In this document: positions 34,948-43,857 of the stretch, one piece after another
Position numbering within the stretch: position 1 is the stretch's first letter
Layout: each line of letters starts with the position of its first letter
Source of the DNA: Cohnella sp. SGD-V74
GTDB taxonomy: Bacteria; Bacillota; Bacilli; Paenibacillales; Paenibacillaceae
Length of the DNA: 64,000 bases
NCBI RefSeq assembly: GCF_003001675.1
Contig: NZ_PVYW01000007.1
Location: 62,001-126,000, forward strand
Direction of reading: 5' to 3'
Notes under the pieces: model-generated
What the model was told of the DNA's origin: nothing
Database searches by the model: none
Seen by the model: only the letters and a program-made list of their open reading frames with translations
Translations under genes and position numbers: made by a program

Positions 34948-36294
34948 ATGAGAACAAAGAAGTGGCAGTGGGCGCTAACGGGCGTGGTAGCTGCAAGCTT
35001 GGTCGTCTCGGCATGCGGCAACTCCAACAATAACGCGGGCGGGGAGAGTTCCCCTTCGGGCACGGCTCCGGCCAGCGGCGGCAAGCAAGAAACGATTACA
35101 TTCTGGTCCTGGGTGCCGACGGATATTCAATCGAAGAAAGTGATCGAGGCGTTCGAAGCGGCCAACCCGGACATCAAAGTCGAATACTGGCGCGGCGAAC
35201 AGACCGATTTCCAGAAAAAGCTTCAAGTGGCGATCGGCGCGGGCGAAGGTCCGGACCTGATGGGGATGCAAGTCGGCGGCATGCTGAACCAGTACGCGAA
35301 CATGCTGGAGCCGATCCAGCCGCTCGCGGACGAGAAGTGGGGCGCGGGCTGGGAAGAGAAGTTCGTTCCGTCTTCCATCGACCAAGTGAAGTCCAAGGAC
35401 GGCTCGATGGTCGCTCTGCCGCTTAACTTGACGGGCCAAGAGTTCGTACTGTACAACAAAGCGATCTTCGACAAAGTCGGCATCACCGAAGTTCCGAAGA
35501 CGTACGAGGAATGGAAACAAGTCAACGCGAAAATCAGCGAAGCGGGCATCGTGCCGGTCGCGATGGGCGCGAAGGACACCTGGCATGACGTCGACATGTT
35601 CGTCGCTCTGAGCAACCAATTCGCTCCGGGCCAAGTGTACGAAGCCGAGCAAGGCAAAGTGCCTTTCACCGATCAAGCCTTCGTCGACACGATGAACGCA
35701 TGGAAGCAGCTGTTCACGGACAAGGTGTTCCAAGACGGCGCTCTGGGCTTGTCCACCTACCCGGACGCACGCGACCAATACTTCTATTCCGGCAAAGCAG
35801 CCATGTTCCTGACCGGCTCCTGGCACGTCGGCTTCGGCCTTCCGGGCGGAGAGAAGGAAGGTACGGCGATCGAGAACGACGCGACGGGCATGTTCCTGCT
35901 GCCGCAGATCGGTCCGAATCCGTCCAAAGCGGTGGCGAGCGTCGATACGGCGCTGGCGATCAACAAAAACTCCGAGCACAAGGAAGCGGCTTGGAAGCTG
36001 CTTGAGTTCCTGACGATGGGCGAAGGCCAGCAGATCATGGCCGACTTCATCCAAGGCTCTCCGTCCAAGATCGGCGTAGAAGTGCAGACGCTGGATCAAT
36101 TCAAGTTCGACTCCGAGAAGGAAGCGGTGGGCGTCGTGAACCAGGAGATCGCGGGCGCGATCGGCAAGCGGCTGCTCGACTATCCGGAGCTGAACAACGC
36201 GATCGGCATCGCGATGCAGGACGTCGCCGCGGGCAAAGACGTCGAAGCGGCGCTTAAGGAAGTTCAGAAGGTGTCCGAAGGCATCGCCAGATAA
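34948..36294 (+). CDS. Sugar-binding lipoprotein (family 1), module 3
   Basis: ATG 34948 lies behind TTAGGGAGG. The 448-residue protein has lipobox VSAC (Cys23), a short Asn/Ser linker and a MalE-type fold (ITFWSWVPTDIQSKKVIEAF, GEGPDLMGMQVGGML, LPLNLTGQEFVLYNKAIFDK). It captures a carbohydrate outside the cell for the permeases at 36393 and 37296. A hairpin at 36326-36366 separates it from them. The GH43 enzyme at the end of the operon points to a pentose-containing glycan such as xylan or arabinan. Confidence 0.93.
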   Translation: MRTKKWQWALTGVVAASLVVSACGNSNNNAGGESSPSGTAPASGGKQETITFWSWVPTDIQSKKVIEAFEAANPDIKVEYWRGEQTDFQKKLQVAIGAGEGPDLMGMQVGGMLNQYANMLEPIQPLADEKWGAGWEEKFVPSSIDQVKSKDGSMVALPLNLTGQEFVLYNKAIFDKVGITEVPKTYEEWKQVNAKISEAGIVPVAMGAKDTWHDVDMFVALSNQFAPGQVYEAEQGKVPFTDQAFVDTMNAWKQLFTDKVFQDGALGLSTYPDARDQYFYSGKAAMFLTGSWHVGFGLPGGEKEGTAIENDATGMFLLPQIGPNPSKAVASVDTALAINKNSEHKEAAWKLLEFLTMGEGQQIMADFIQGSPSKIGVEVQTLDQFKFDSEKEAVGVVNQEIAGAIGKRLLDYPELNNAIGIAMQDVAAGKDVEAALKEVQKVSEGIAR

Positions 36295-36325
36295 GGAAAG
36301 CAATCGAACGACAGCAACGGCGCGG

Positions 36326-36366
36326 GGCATGAGCGGAAGAGACGATTCTTCAGGCTCATGCCCGAC
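36326..36366 (+). terminator. Intercistronic hairpin, module 3
   Basis: GGGCATGAGC pairs with GCTCATGCCC, with a GAAGA/TCTTC pairing inside the loop and no T tract. It occupies the same operon position as the hairpins in modules 1 and 2. Confidence 0.55.
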
Positions 36367-36392
36367 GTCCGTCGCCAACAGGGGGGATCATC

Positions 36393-37283
36393 ATGTCCGG
36401 CAGCCGTTCCGTTCTATCCGGAGGGAAGGCCTATCTATACATTTTGCCGATTCTGATTTTGTCGGGGATATTCCTGTATTACAGCATCGGGTTTACCGTC
36501 TATACGAGCTTTCATCAATGGAACGGCATCGATTCCCAGATGAAATACATCGGCTTCGACAATTACAAGAAGCTGTTCGACGATACGACGTACCATATCG
36601 CGCTTAAGAACAATTTGATTTTTCTCGTGTGCACCGTCTTTATCCAGGCGGCGTTAGGCTTGCTTCTGGCCGTGCTGCTGCGGGCCAAGCTGTTCGGCAA
36701 CAACTTTTTCAAGTCGGTGTTCTTCATTCCGGTCGTCATGGCGCCGGTCATTATTGCGGCGATCTTCCGCATTATTATGGATACGAATTTCGGCAGCTTA
36801 AACGAGACGCTTCGCGCATTGCATCTCGATTTCCTGGCCGTCTCCTGGCTCGGCGATCCGAAATACGCGCTGATGTCCGTCATTATCGTGAACATATTCC
36901 AGTGGATGGGCTTCAGCATGACGATGTATTACTCCGGCTTGCTGGCTATCCCGGATGAAATATACGAGTCCGCCAAGATGGACGGATCGGGCTTCTGGAG
37001 AACGCTGTTCCGGATCACCGTGCCCCTGGTCGGCGGGACGACTTCGACGCTCGTCGTGCTCGGCATCGTTGGATCTCTGAAGACGTTCGATATCGTCGCC
37101 TTGCTGACGGGAGGCGGACCGGGACGTTCCACGGAGTTTCTGACCACTTACGTTTACAAGAAAGCGATCGACGAATTCAACGGCGGCATGTCGGCGGCGG
37201 CCGGCGTGACGATTCTCGTCATCGCCGTCGTGCTGGCGGTCGTGCAATTGCGCCTGGGCAACCGGCAGCAGAATAACCACTAG
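36393..37283 (+). CDS. ABC sugar transporter permease (MalF/UgpA type), module 3
   Basis: ATG 36393 follows AGGGGGG. The 296-residue protein has six predicted helices, opening AYLYILPILILSGIFLYYSI, then FHQWNGIDS, and the EAA loop (DEIYESAKMDGSGFWRTLFR, ITVPLVGG). It is the first channel subunit of the importer; the partner begins 12 bases after its stop. Confidence 0.93.
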   Translation: MSGSRSVLSGGKAYLYILPILILSGIFLYYSIGFTVYTSFHQWNGIDSQMKYIGFDNYKKLFDDTTYHIALKNNLIFLVCTVFIQAALGLLLAVLLRAKLFGNNFFKSVFFIPVVMAPVIIAAIFRIIMDTNFGSLNETLRALHLDFLAVSWLGDPKYALMSVIIVNIFQWMGFSMTMYYSGLLAIPDEIYESAKMDGSGFWRTLFRITVPLVGGTTSTLVVLGIVGSLKTFDIVALLTGGGPGRSTEFLTTYVYKKAIDEFNGGMSAAAGVTILVIAVVLAVVQLRLGNRQQNNH

Positions 37284-37295
37284 GGAGGAACGGAC

Positions 37296-38102
37296 ATGTT
37301 TACGAATTTGCGGCCTGTCAACAAGCTCGTCATCCAAGCCGTTCTGATCGTCTTCGCGGTTATCTGGCTGTACCCGCTCGTCGAATCGGTCATCCAGTCG
37401 CTGCAGATCAACGGTTTCGACAACTACTTGGCCGTCATCCAGCATCCGAAGGTCGACTATTTCCGCGTTGTGTTCAACAGCCTGTTCGTGGCGTTCTGCT
37501 CAATGCTGATCGTGAGTGTGCTGGCCAGTCTGGCCGCTTACGCTTTCGCCAAGATGCAGTTCCGCTTCAAGAATGTGCTGTTCTACTCGCTGGTCGCCTG
37601 CTTGGCGATTCCGGCGACGGCCGTGATGTCTCCGCTCTTCTTCACGATGAAGTCGCTGCACCTGATGAACACGTACTGGTCGCTCATTTTGCCGCTGGCC
37701 GCGTTTAACGCGCCGTTCATGCTGCTCATCCTGAAAAACTATTTCGAAGGCATTCCGAACGCCATTCTGGAAGCGGGAATGATCGACGGAAGCTCCTCGA
37801 TCCGATTGTACCGGCAGATCATGCTTCCGCTGGGTTTACCTGCTATTATTAACGTGATGGTGCTTACGTTCATTTATTCCTGGAACGACTACATCATTCC
37901 GCTGCTGTTCGTGCGGAAGGAATCGATGTATACGGTGACGCTCGCCACGCAATTTTTCACCGGGACGACGGGGCAGACGCCGGAGATGGTCGCGCAGCTG
38001 TACGCGGCGCTCATCCTGATGACGATTCCTTCGATCATCATTTATCTGTTCGGTCAGCGTTACATGCAAGCGGGCTTGACGGCGGGGGCCGTGAAGAGCT
38101 AA
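37296..38102 (+). CDS. ABC sugar transporter permease (MalG/UgpE type), module 3
   Basis: ATG 37296 follows TAGGGAGGAA. The 268-residue protein has six predicted helices, the EAA loop (NAILEAGMIDGSSSIRLYRQ, IMLPLGLPA) and ends RYMQAGLTAGAVKS. The segment between helix 1 and 2 is shorter than in the module 1 and 2 counterparts. It is cotranscribed with the GH43 gene 20 bases downstream. Confidence 0.92.
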   Translation: MFTNLRPVNKLVIQAVLIVFAVIWLYPLVESVIQSLQINGFDNYLAVIQHPKVDYFRVVFNSLFVAFCSMLIVSVLASLAAYAFAKMQFRFKNVLFYSLVACLAIPATAVMSPLFFTMKSLHLMNTYWSLILPLAAFNAPFMLLILKNYFEGIPNAILEAGMIDGSSSIRLYRQIMLPLGLPAIINVMVLTFIYSWNDYIIPLLFVRKESMYTVTLATQFFTGTTGQTPEMVAQLYAALILMTIPSIIIYLFGQRYMQAGLTAGAVKS

Positions 38103-38122
38103 CGACGGGGAGGCGGTTTCGG

Positions 38123-40303
38123 ATGAACAAGGAAGGGAAACGAATCGTGCATTTGCCGGTAATGGGGGAGCGGACATACGTCAATCCTCTGCCGCTGGCG
38201 GGTGCCGAGGGTGCTGCTCCGGTATCGGACGTGCATCCCGATCCATATGTATTGAAGCATAACGGCGTGTATTACACGTACGCCACGGGAGAAGCCGGCG
38301 TGCTGGCTCTGCGCTCCAAGGACGGAGTGAATTGGGAGCATAAGGGATACGTTTATCGGCGGGAAGGCTTCAACAATTATTGGGCTCCGGCGGTCGTCTA
38401 TGAGAACGGCGCGTTCTATCTGTACGTCTCCTCCATGCCGGAAGGCGAGGAGGACGTTCATAAGGAGTTTCTGCAAGTCGCGGTATCGGAGCGGGCGGAA
38501 GGGCCTTTCAAGTACGTTCGCACGCTGTACGATACGTTCTCGCTTGACGCCCACGTCGTGAAGGACGAAGCCGGGGACTATTATTTGTTCTACTCCAACA
38601 ACGAGTATTCCGGGGTGGACGCCGAGCGTCCGGGCACCGTCATTCTGGCGGACAAGCTGCTGGACATGGTCACTCCGGCGGGCAAGCCGCAACTGGTTGT
38701 GGCTCCTTCGATCGACGAGGAGATTTTCGAGGAAAACCGGTTTGGAGACGGACGCGACTGGCATACGATCGAGGGCGCGTTCTACGTTCGCCGGGGCGAC
38801 AGGCATTATATGATGTACAGCGGGAACGCGTACGTGAGGCCGAATTATTTTATCGGCTACTCCTCCGCTCCCGTGCGGGAAGAAGCCGGGCTGATCGGGC
38901 TCGACTGGACGAAGCATCCGTCGGACGACCGCTATGAGCCGCTGCTGCGCAAAAACGACGGCGTCGAAGGCGTCGGGCACAACTCGGTCGTGCGCGGGCC
39001 GAACAACGTGGATGAATGGGTGTATTACCACGGCCGCAATGCCGCGGACGAGCTGGATTTCGGCCGCGAGCAGCGGACGATGCGCGCCGACCCTCTGCTC
39101 TGGAGCGGCGAGCGGATGTGGATGCCGGGACCGACCTGCGAGGCGCAGGACGTTCCCGCGCTGCCGGCTCTTCGCGAGCTGTTCGACTCGGGGGAAGACG
39201 GCAAGCTGTCTTCCGCGGTCTGGAAGGAGCTCGCGGGCGAGTGGGAAGTCGGCGACGGCGAGGTAACGCAGCGCGTACCTGCGCAGACGATGTCGGTCGT
39301 GACGGAGCGCTCGTTCGGAAGCCTCGTGCTGGAGACGGGCGTCAAGTGGCGCTACGATCATCGCGGAGGCCGTTACGGCGTCTATGCTTGTTACGTGGAC
39401 GAGCGGAACTTCGTGGCGTGCGTGCTGGATGTCGGACGCCGGCAGTTGGAGGCCTATGCGGTCAGCGGCGGCGTTAAGCACGGCGTCGTGCAGGCTTCGC
39501 TGCCGTTCGGGTTCCGGTTCGACGTCTATCATACGATTCGTGTCGAGAAAACCGGCGGGAGCTACGTGTTTAAGCTGGACGAGGTAGAGCTGGCGGCCGC
39601 GTCGTATCCCCATGACGCAGGACGGATCGGGCTCGTCACCTTCTTCACCTCCGCATCTTTCGCGGGGGTGGAGGCGACCGAGCATCTTGCCCTGCGTCGC
39701 GGCACGGAGTCGGGCTTCGCGGCGGCGATGTCACTCGCGGAAGGCAGCGGCTCCGCCGAGGCCGCGGAGGGCAAGCTGAGCTGCCGTTCTCGCGACGGTC
39801 GCACCGCCTGGCTGATCGGCTGGGAGCCTGCTCGGCAAGGGTTGTATCGCTTCGCGTTCGACCTGAAGCTGGCGGCGAACGCGTCGTATGCGGGTGCTTA
39901 TGCCGCGTATGCGGCGGACGGCTCGGCGATCGAGTGCAGGCTCGTCCGGCGGAGCGAGGTTGCCGGGCGAGCCGGGGATTCGGCCGCGGTGGATGGAGCG
40001 GATCGTGCACGGCAGGCGGAGGGCGACGAGACTCGGGCGTCTGCGGCGAGAGCGGAAGTCGTTGTCCGCTCTGCCGGGGGAGAGACGGCGCTGGCCGTCG
40101 TGCCTCTGTCCGCGGATTTCGACTGGAGCGCGACTCACACGTTCGACATTACGGTACGGGCAGGACGCCTGTTCGTTCGCTTGGATAATCTGCTTCTGTT
40201 CGACGGCGTTCACGAGCTGGCAAGCGCGGGCGGCGTTCCGGGTTTCGTCTGCTGCGGCGGCCAGGCGGATTTCAGCCTTGTCTCCCTGACGGGTATCGAG
40301 TAA
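38123..40303 (+). CDS. Glycoside hydrolase family 43-like enzyme with C-terminal beta-sandwich domains
   Basis: ATG 38123 follows GGGGAGG. The 726-residue protein has no signal peptide. Residues ~20-340 form a five-bladed propeller with the GH43 acidic residues visible: Asp in DVHPDPYVL, Asp in SLDAHVV, and Glu in HTIEGAFYV. Typical activities are beta-xylosidase or alpha-L-arabinofuranosidase. Residues ~355-515 look like a concanavalin-type sandwich (WKELAGEWEVGDGEVTQ). The rest is a second sandwich interrupted by an Ala/Arg-rich stretch (~625-660). It likely cleaves oligosaccharides imported by module 3. Confidence 0.88.
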   Translation: MNKEGKRIVHLPVMGERTYVNPLPLAGAEGAAPVSDVHPDPYVLKHNGVYYTYATGEAGVLALRSKDGVNWEHKGYVYRREGFNNYWAPAVVYENGAFYLYVSSMPEGEEDVHKEFLQVAVSERAEGPFKYVRTLYDTFSLDAHVVKDEAGDYYLFYSNNEYSGVDAERPGTVILADKLLDMVTPAGKPQLVVAPSIDEEIFEENRFGDGRDWHTIEGAFYVRRGDRHYMMYSGNAYVRPNYFIGYSSAPVREEAGLIGLDWTKHPSDDRYEPLLRKNDGVEGVGHNSVVRGPNNVDEWVYYHGRNAADELDFGREQRTMRADPLLWSGERMWMPGPTCEAQDVPALPALRELFDSGEDGKLSSAVWKELAGEWEVGDGEVTQRVPAQTMSVVTERSFGSLVLETGVKWRYDHRGGRYGVYACYVDERNFVACVLDVGRRQLEAYAVSGGVKHGVVQASLPFGFRFDVYHTIRVEKTGGSYVFKLDEVELAAASYPHDAGRIGLVTFFTSASFAGVEATEHLALRRGTESGFAAAMSLAEGSGSAEAAEGKLSCRSRDGRTAWLIGWEPARQGLYRFAFDLKLAANASYAGAYAAYAADGSAIECRLVRRSEVAGRAGDSAAVDGADRARQAEGDETRASAARAEVVVRSAGGETALAVVPLSADFDWSATHTFDITVRAGRLFVRLDNLLLFDGVHELASAGGVPGFVCCGGQADFSLVSLTGIE

Positions 40304-40347
40304 TCCGTCGGTCTTCCGATTGACCTCTCACGAGTGGGAATACAGTC

Positions 40348-40397
40348 CCAAGCCCAAGCCCTTGTCTGCGCCTATCGGCGCGGGCGGGGCTTTTTGG
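40348..40397 (+). terminator. Terminator of module 3
   Basis: AAGCCC...TGCGCC and GGCGCG...GGGGCTT form an imperfect G+C-rich stem, followed by TTTTTGGG. It lies 50 bases after the GH43 stop. Confidence 0.7.
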
Positions 40398-40434
40398 GTA
40401 TCCCCTTCAGTCAGGTCTGCGGCCTGCTGGAGGG

Positions 40435-40612
40435 GATGTACGAAATTTTCGAGTAACGCCCCGCGTCAGAGCCCCGTTCGAGAGCCGATGTACGAATTTT
40501 TCGAGTAACGTCCCCCGTTAGAGCCTCGTTCGAGAGCCGATGTACGAAATTTTAGAGTAACGCCCCGCGCCAGAGCCCCGTTCGAGAGCCGATGTACGAA
40601 TTTTTCGAGTAA
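40435..40612. repeat. 52-bp tandem repeat, about 3.4 copies
   Basis: Units start with GATGTACGAA at 40435, 40487, 40539 and 40591, exactly 52 bp apart. Each contains TTTTCGAGTAACG or a one-base variant, then CCCCGTTCGAGAGCC. The array fills the gap between the convergent GH43 and AraC genes. Its first 24 positions align without gaps with the 1982-2130 repeat (GATGT-N9-TCGA(G/T)TA(A/T)CG). Confidence 0.9.
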
Positions 40613-40626
40613 CATTATTCCCCGAA

Positions 40627-41517
40627 CTAAGTCGCCCCCCGTTCCCTCCGGCGGTAATCGCGCGGGGACAGTCCGGTCTCGCGCTTGAACACCTTGGAGA
40701 AGTGGGCGGCGTCCGCAAAGCCGCAGTAGTCGGCGATCAGGTCAAGCTTGAGCGGGGTGGAGGCCAGCAGCTCCTTGGCGCGTTCGACACGCAGCAGCAG
40801 CAGGTGACGGTGCGGAGTCGTGTCGAACGAACGGGCGAACAAGGCGGAGAAATGCGATTCGGAATAGCCCGCATGCTCCGCCATGTCGCCAACCGAGAGC
40901 GGGGCCGACAGCCGGAACGAGAAGAAGGCGTTCATCTTGGCGCGGAACTGCTGCTCGGCGAAGCCCGCGGACACGGGCAGCTCATTGTCGCCGATCATGT
41001 GCAGCAGCAGCTCGAGGGCGAGCTTCTGAACCTGCAGCGCGCTGCGCAGATCGTTGCCCTTGAAATGCTCAATCATCCGATACAGCGTATCTCGGCATTC
41101 GACGGGCCGTTTCGGCCTGAACTTCACGGGCACGTCGACGCCGGGAAGATCGTTCAGGCGCGGCTGGACGAGCTCGGAGTAGCCTTCGAGACTTGTCATG
41201 CCCGGCGTCGTGACGAAGCTTTCCTCGCGGCGCGGCCGGTAGAAGAAGTCCAGGTGCGCGTTCGGGACGATGCATTGGCCGTACCCTCTCGTCGTGAACA
41301 GCCAGCCCGGCTGGATCAGCGCGAATTCTCCTTCGAGCAGTTCGTACTCCGTTCCTTCCACCGTCAAGACGTAGCGGCCTTGCTCCAAGTAGAGCACTAA
41401 ATAGTCGAGCAGTCGGCGCGGCCCCTGGAAGAACGATTCGTTAATAAACCGATAGCAGAGACGGACGTAAGGCAGGGCAAGCTCTTCGGTCCAATCGACG
41501 TCCGGTTGTCGGGTCAT
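40627..41517 (-). CDS. AraC family regulator with cupin-like sensor domain
   Basis: The start is ATG 41517 (MTRQPDVDW) with GGAGG 8 bases upstream; the longer frame from 41544 crosses that site. The 296-residue protein has an AraC_binding (cupin) domain at ~20-150 (YVLTVEGTEYELLEGEFALI QPG) and an AraC HTH at ~195-290 (VGDMAEHAGYSESHFSALFA, LDLIADYCGFADAAHFSKVF). It is a one-component sugar-type regulator. It lies divergent from the dehydrogenase genes at 41721, its probable targets. Confidence 0.92.
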   Translation of the reverse strand: MTRQPDVDWTEELALPYVRLCYRFINESFFQGPRRLLDYLVLYLEQGRYVLTVEGTEYELLEGEFALIQPGWLFTTRGYGQCIVPNAHLDFFYRPRREESFVTTPGMTSLEGYSELVQPRLNDLPGVDVPVKFRPKRPVECRDTLYRMIEHFKGNDLRSALQVQKLALELLLHMIGDNELPVSAGFAEQQFRAKMNAFFSFRLSAPLSVGDMAEHAGYSESHFSALFARSFDTTPHRHLLLLRVERAKELLASTPLKLDLIADYCGFADAAHFSKVFKRETGLSPRDYRRRERGAT

Positions 41518-41587
41518 AGCGCTATCCTCCGTTGTTTTTGACAAGTTTATTCGTGGGATTAAACAAACGGAGGCCAGTTTGCGCTCC

Positions 41588-41593
41588 TATAAT
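41588..41593 (+). promoter_or_regulatory. -10 box of the dehydrogenase operon
   Basis: A consensus TATAAT lies in the divergent gap, about 130 bases upstream of the dehydrogenase start. No good -35 is present 17 bases before it, which fits activation by the divergent AraC protein. Confidence 0.45.
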
Positions 41594-41720
41594 ACAAGTA
41601 TATCCCAACGTTCATAACGTGGAAATCGACAAGTGTGAAAGGCGTGCGATCCCCGACGTTGCGCTGCATCCCGACGCGCCGCGTCCTCGTCGCCATAACG
41701 CTGGAGGAGGAGATCAGCAG

Positions 41721-42761
41721 ATGAGTTTGCCAAACCTGCCTGCCGCAATGAGGTCCCCCGTTTTTGCCGGTCAAGGCCGTGTGGAGTGGGTGGAGAAGAC
41801 GGTGCCGAGTCCGGGTCCCGGACAGTTGCTTCTGCAATCGAAGGCGAACGCGCTGTGCGGTTCGGAAAAAGGCTTCTACCTGAACGGTTCGGCGGAGCTG
41901 ACTCCCGGTCACGAGGCTGCGGGCGTCGTTGTCGCGGCTGGACCCGGAACGACAGTCGAGGTGGGCGCGCGCGGCGTCGTCTTCCTGATGGACTTCTGCG
42001 GCGAATGCCGGAGCTGTCGTCTCGGCTATACGAACCAATGCTTGCATAAGCGGGCGGATATGGGATTCACCCACGATGGGGGATACGGTCCGTACATGCT
42101 CGTACACGAAAATATATTTTTCCCGATCGACGATGACGTGTCCTTCACTGACGCCACATTGCTGCTCGACGTGATGGGGACGGGCGGACATGCGATCCGC
42201 CGCGCCAAGCTCGCAAGGCCGGACATCGAATCCGTGCTCGTCGCCGGTGCAGGACCGATCGGGCTGGCGCTGCTGGCGATGGCGAAGATTATGCTGGGGA
42301 AAGACGTTCCGGTGTTCATTACCGACGTGACGGACTATCGGCTGGAGCTGGCGCAAAAGATGGGCGGCATTCCGATTCGCGCGGATCGGGCGGAGTTGGC
42401 GGAAGAATTGAGAAAGCACGGCCTTGAGGAAGTTGATGCGGCGTTCGACTCCAGCGGCAGAACCGAGGCGAGGAGACAGGCGATGGACGTGCTCGGCAAG
42501 AGAGGCGCGCTGGTGTGCGTCGGTCATGGCGGAGCGTTGTCTCTCGACGTCAGCCCGGATTTGATCGCGGCGGAGAGAACGGTGCTTGGCAGCGAATATT
42601 TCGCTTTTGCGGAGCTTGCCGAGAATGCCGCTTTGCTGAAAGGGCATCTGGAAGAGTTAAGGCCGATTATTACGCACCGTTATCCGGCTGGGGAGCTTCA
42701 ACAGGCCGCAGAGCTGTTCTTCTCCGGACAGTGCGGGAAAGTGGTGGTGGAGCATGAGTAG
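41721..42761 (+). CDS. Zinc-dependent medium-chain alcohol/polyol dehydrogenase
   Basis: The start is ATG 41721 behind GGAGGAGG. The 346-residue protein has the MDR layout: catalytic-zinc Cys in NALCGSEK, GHEAAGVVV, structural-zinc lobe with four cysteines (CGECRSCRLGYTNQC), and Rossmann motif VAGAGPIGLALLAM. It would oxidise a sugar, polyol or other alcohol with NAD(P). Its gene overlaps the following Gfo/Idh/MocA gene by 8 bases, which suggests consecutive steps of one catabolic route. Substrate unknown. Confidence 0.9.
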   Translation: MSLPNLPAAMRSPVFAGQGRVEWVEKTVPSPGPGQLLLQSKANALCGSEKGFYLNGSAELTPGHEAAGVVVAAGPGTTVEVGARGVVFLMDFCGECRSCRLGYTNQCLHKRADMGFTHDGGYGPYMLVHENIFFPIDDDVSFTDATLLLDVMGTGGHAIRRAKLARPDIESVLVAGAGPIGLALLAMAKIMLGKDVPVFITDVTDYRLELAQKMGGIPIRADRAELAEELRKHGLEEVDAAFDSSGRTEARRQAMDVLGKRGALVCVGHGGALSLDVSPDLIAAERTVLGSEYFAFAELAENAALLKGHLEELRPIITHRYPAGELQQAAELFFSGQCGKVVVEHE

Positions 42762-43755
42762 AACTCAGGGAGAACGAGTAAAAGTTGCGTTGATCGGAGC
42801 TGGAGGCTGGGGAGAGCAGCATGCCCGCGTCTTCTCGCAAAGCGAGCTTTCGGAGCTGTGCGCCATCGTCGGCAGGACGCCGGAGAGAACGGCTGAGCGG
42901 GCGGCGAGGTACGGTGTCCGGGCGTATACGAGCATCGGGGAGATGATCGGGAAAGAAAAGCCCGACCTGGTCAGCATCTGCCTTCCGAATCAAGATCATT
43001 ATGACGCGACGATGGAAGTGATCGAGGCGGGAGTGCCGTTGTTCGTCGAGAAGCCGCTCGTCTTCGACCTCGGAGAGGCGGAACGCCTGTTGGCCGCAGC
43101 CGCAGAGAGGAAGCTGTTCTTCGGCATCAACTTCAACCACCGCTATGCGAAGCCGATGCGGCTTGCCAAGAGCAAGCTCGACGCCGGAGCGCTGGGAGAC
43201 CCCGTATTCGCCACTTGGCGGTTCGGCGGCGAAGGCGACGGCGGGCATCGCTACGCCAATCTGATCGAGACTCAGTGCCACGGCTTCGATTCGCTGGAGT
43301 ACTTGCTGGGGCCGATCTCCTCGGTCATGGCGGAGATGACGGAGATGACCGGCAAAGGCTTCAGCACGATGTCGATTGCGCTGCGTTTTGCCAGCGGTGC
43401 GGTGGGCAGTCTGGTCGGTTCCTATGATTCCTCCTATGCCTACCAAGATACGCAGCGGCTGGAAGTGAACGGTACGGCGGGGCGGCTGGTGGTCGACGAT
43501 ACGGTCAGGCAGTTCCGCTTCCAGCAAGCGGGGAGCGAGCTGGCGGAAACGTGGCAGGCGGGTTACTTCAACGACCGGGACAGGGAGTTTCACCGAACGT
43601 TCGATGCGCATGCGGACGTTATGCTGAAGGCGTTGCTTGCCGGAGAGCAACCGCCAATTCACGCTCGGGCGGGCTATCGATCGCTGAAGCTCGCGCATGC
43701 GGCGATTGAGTCCTGCAGGGAAGGGAAGAGGATTGGAACGCTCGAAGCGGATTGA
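42754..43755 (+). CDS. Gfo/Idh/MocA family oxidoreductase
   Basis: The 333-residue protein has an N-terminal Rossmann fold (VALIGAGGWGEQHARVF), the family Lys motif EKPLVFDLGEAERL (EKP at ~95-97) and a C-terminal sheet domain with NFNHRYAKPMRLAKS and GGHRYANLIETQCHGFDSLE. Members oxidise or reduce sugars, inositols and related compounds with NAD(P). It starts inside the dehydrogenase gene, so the two are coupled. A hairpin follows its stop. Confidence 0.92.
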   Translation: MSRTQGERVKVALIGAGGWGEQHARVFSQSELSELCAIVGRTPERTAERAARYGVRAYTSIGEMIGKEKPDLVSICLPNQDHYDATMEVIEAGVPLFVEKPLVFDLGEAERLLAAAAERKLFFGINFNHRYAKPMRLAKSKLDAGALGDPVFATWRFGGEGDGGHRYANLIETQCHGFDSLEYLLGPISSVMAEMTEMTGKGFSTMSIALRFASGAVGSLVGSYDSSYAYQDTQRLEVNGTAGRLVVDDTVRQFRFQQAGSELAETWQAGYFNDRDREFHRTFDAHADVMLKALLAGEQPPIHARAGYRSLKLAHAAIESCREGKRIGTLEAD

Positions 43756-43789
43756 CGGCCTCGCCGGATTCGGATACATTCAAATAAGC

Positions 43790-43830
43790 GGCGATAACCC
43801 CTCTGAATAGGGCCGGTTGTCGCCTTTGTT
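43790..43830 (+). terminator. Terminator after the oxidoreductase operon
   Basis: GGCGATAACC (43790-43799) pairs with GGTTGTCGCC (43815-43824), followed by TTTGTT. Confidence 0.75.
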
Positions 43831-43857
43831 ACGTTCCATGGCGCGAGGAGGCAAGTT

